DNA from: DATLCI01 sp046714215
GTDB lineage: Bacteria; Acidobacteriota; Terriglobia; Terriglobales; Acidobacteriaceae
Length of the DNA stretch: 8,500 nucleotides
NCBI GenBank assembly: GCA_046714215.1
Contig: JBKKBM010000002.1
Location: forward strand, 1 to 8,500
Direction of reading: 5' to 3'
In this document: piece by piece, positions 7,103 through 8,500 of the stretch
Layout: every line of letters starts with the position of its first letter
How positions within the stretch are numbered: the first letter of the stretch is position 1
Made by a program: the position numbers and the translations under genes
Notes under the pieces: model-generated
The model's database searches: none
The model's input: only the letters and a program-made list of their open reading frames with translations
Told to the model about the DNA's origin: nothing

Positions 7103-7122
7103 TTTGTTATCCTTAGCGTCGC

Positions 7123-8500
7123 ATGAAGCCCAAACCGCTCGTCCTCATTATTCTTGATGGTTGGGGATACGCTCCCGCATCCAAAGCCAACGCCATTGCA
7201 CTGGCACGTAAGCCCATTTACGACAAGTTGCTGCAGAATTTCCCCAACACTCTTATCCATACCAGCGGACGCTTTGTTGGACTCCCCAACGGCCAGATGG
7301 GCAACAGCGAGGTGGGGCATCTCAACATCGGCGCCGGCCGCGTGATCTATATGGACATCACCAAGATCGATCTGATGATCGAGAACGGCACACTGTTCAC
7401 CAATCCACTTTTGCTGGACGGTATGCAACATGCGAAGAGCGGACGCCGCCTGCATCTGTTCGGCCTGCTTTCCGACGGCGGCGTGCACTCGCACCAGAAT
7501 CATCTTTACGCGTTATTGAAGATGGCCGCGCAGCAGGGCGTGAAAGAGACGTACGTCCATTGCTTCATGGACGGCCGCGATACGCTGCCCACCAATGGGG
7601 CCGGCTATATCGAGCAGTTGCAGCAGAAGATGCGCGAGTATGGCACGGGAAAGATCGCCTCCATCAACGGACGCTATTACGCCATGGACCGCGATCGCCG
7701 GTGGCCGCGCATTCAGTGGGCGTTCGATGCGATGGTGAAAGGCAAAGGCGAAGCGGGAAGTTTCGCCGACCCCATCAAAGGGGTGCGTGAGTCCTATAAC
7801 AAGGATGTGACGGACGAGTTCATCGTTCCGTTCGTCTGTACCGATGCCCAGGGCAAGCCGCTGACGACCATCCGCGATGAAGACGTATGTCTCAACTTCA
7901 ACTTCCGCGCTGACCGCGCCCGGCAGATCACCCGCGCCCTCGCTCGCAACAGCGGGCTTACGCCGAATAAGGGAAAGGAATTACCTGATGCGGAGTTGCT
8001 CGACCAGACCATCCCGCTGAGCGAGGTTCCGAAGGATCTCAAGTACATCTGCATGACGCAGTACGACAAGCAATACACCTTGCCGTATGTGGTGTCGCCG
8101 GATTCACTCAACAACATCCTGGCGAACGTGATGGGTGCGGCGGACCTGCGCAACCTGCGGGTGGCGGAGACAGAAAAATACGCGCACGTGACCTACTTCT
8201 TTAACGGCGGGGTGGAACAGCCGTTCCAAGGGGAAGAGCGCACGCTGGTGCCGTCGCAAAAGGTGGCGACGTATGACTTGGCGCCGGAGATGTCGGCCGC
8301 GGGGATCGCCGACGCGGTGGTGAAGGCGATCGAAGACAAGACCTTCGACGTGGTCATCGTGAACTTTGCCAATGCGGACATGGTGGGCCACTCGGGACAG
8401 ATTCCGCCGACAATCAAAGCGGTGGAGACGGTGGATAGTTGCCTGGGGCGCATCCAGGCGGCGTTGCGTGCGCATGGGGGCGCCATGCTCATCACCGCCG
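7123..8500 (+). CDS. gpmI: 2,3-bisphosphoglycerate-independent phosphoglycerate mutase (partial, 3' end outside window)
   Basis: GpmI interconverts 3- and 2-phosphoglycerate through a phosphoserine, using two manganese ions, in the cytosol. The frame is open to the window end: 459 codons are visible of a family length of about 510-550. The metal-site aspartate lies in 'LIILDGWG' (Asp12), and the catalytic serine in '[16 protein letters not shown]' (Ser62). The substrate-site motifs are 'LSDGGVHSH' (116-124), 'FMDGRDT' (148-154), 'GRYYAMDRD' (183-191) and 'NFRADRARQ' (260-268). The second metal region shows 'SET-K-H' style residues at 349-355 and 'NADMVGHSG' (Asp419, His423). The window stops exactly before the expected 'DHGN' motif. 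The ATG at 7123 gives the family N-terminus but has no Shine-Dalgarno. It lies 20 bases after the transporter stop, in what looks like one operon with eno. Confidence 0.96.
   Translation, partial: MKPKPLVLIILDGWGYAPASKANAIALARKPIYDKLLQNFPNTLIHTSGRFVGLPNGQMGNSEVGHLNIGAGRVIYMDITKIDLMIENGTLFTNPLLLDGMQHAKSGRRLHLFGLLSDGGVHSHQNHLYALLKMAAQQGVKETYVHCFMDGRDTLPTNGAGYIEQLQQKMREYGTGKIASINGRYYAMDRDRRWPRIQWAFDAMVKGKGEAGSFADPIKGVRESYNKDVTDEFIVPFVCTDAQGKPLTTIRDEDVCLNFNFRADRARQITRALARNSGLTPNKGKELPDAELLDQTIPLSEVPKDLKYICMTQYDKQYTLPYVVSPDSLNNILANVMGAADLRNLRVAETEKYAHVTYFFNGGVEQPFQGEERTLVPSQKVATYDLAPEMSAAGIADAVVKAIEDKTFDVVIVNFANADMVGHSGQIPPTIKAVETVDSCLGRIQAALRAHGGAMLITA

Noticed and set aside
6580..7503. 307-codon minus-strand open frame opposite the transporter and gpmI
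   Set aside because: It is antisense to two clearly identified proteins. Long open antisense frames are common in GC-rich codon usage, and the translation shows no family pattern.

Overview
The window looks like chromosomal DNA from a GC-rich soil or environmental bacterium. Several features suggest Acidobacteriota: short gene-free stretches carrying inverted repeats of the 'ggctaaagcc' / 'cacggctgaaagccgtg' kind, small CxxC zinc-ribbon proteins of a type I associate with that phylum, and a small conserved protein beginning MARGFDSKSV. This assignment rests on recognition, not on a marker-gene comparison. I see no phage, insertion sequence, CRISPR array or defence module.

Left part (1-1950): a small DUF3467-type protein on the minus strand (108-401) is followed by about 390 bases with no convincing gene. 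Next comes a secreted right-handed parallel beta-helix protein on the plus strand (795-1781) with a near-perfect Shine-Dalgarno. A minus-strand tRNA-Leu(UAG) with encoded CCA lies at 1860-1944.

Middle part (1950-4850): a multi-pass, histidine-containing membrane protein (about 2021-2764) is followed 12 bases later by a small gene (2777-3015) whose reading frame breaks at a GGGG tract. That broken gene converges on a minus-strand zinc-ribbon protein (3012-3287), and both use the same CTAG for their stops. A repeat-rich spacer follows (3383-3576), ending in a minus-oriented intrinsic terminator. The terminator serves an exported glycine-zipper protein (3657-4340). Upstream of that gene are a G-quadruplex-like run and a second small zinc-ribbon protein (4587-4832).

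Right part (4850-8500): a plus-strand cluster of enolase (eno, 4916-6244), an EamA/DMT-family membrane transporter (6251-7102) and the cofactor-independent phosphoglycerate mutase (gpmI, from 7123, cut by the window end). Eno and GpmI catalyse consecutive steps of lower glycolysis (3-phosphoglycerate to 2-phosphoglycerate to phosphoenolpyruvate). The gaps of 6 and 20 bases suggest one transcript. A perfect TATAAT lies ahead of eno, and another on the opposite strand lies ahead of the zinc-ribbon gene, giving a compact divergent promoter region. The minus-strand one is placed so that the transcript would begin exactly at the GTG start codon.

Most of the window is ordinary housekeeping and small hypothetical content. 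The points most worth a second look are the frameshifted small gene, the apparently leaderless zinc-ribbon gene, and the transporter embedded between two glycolytic genes.
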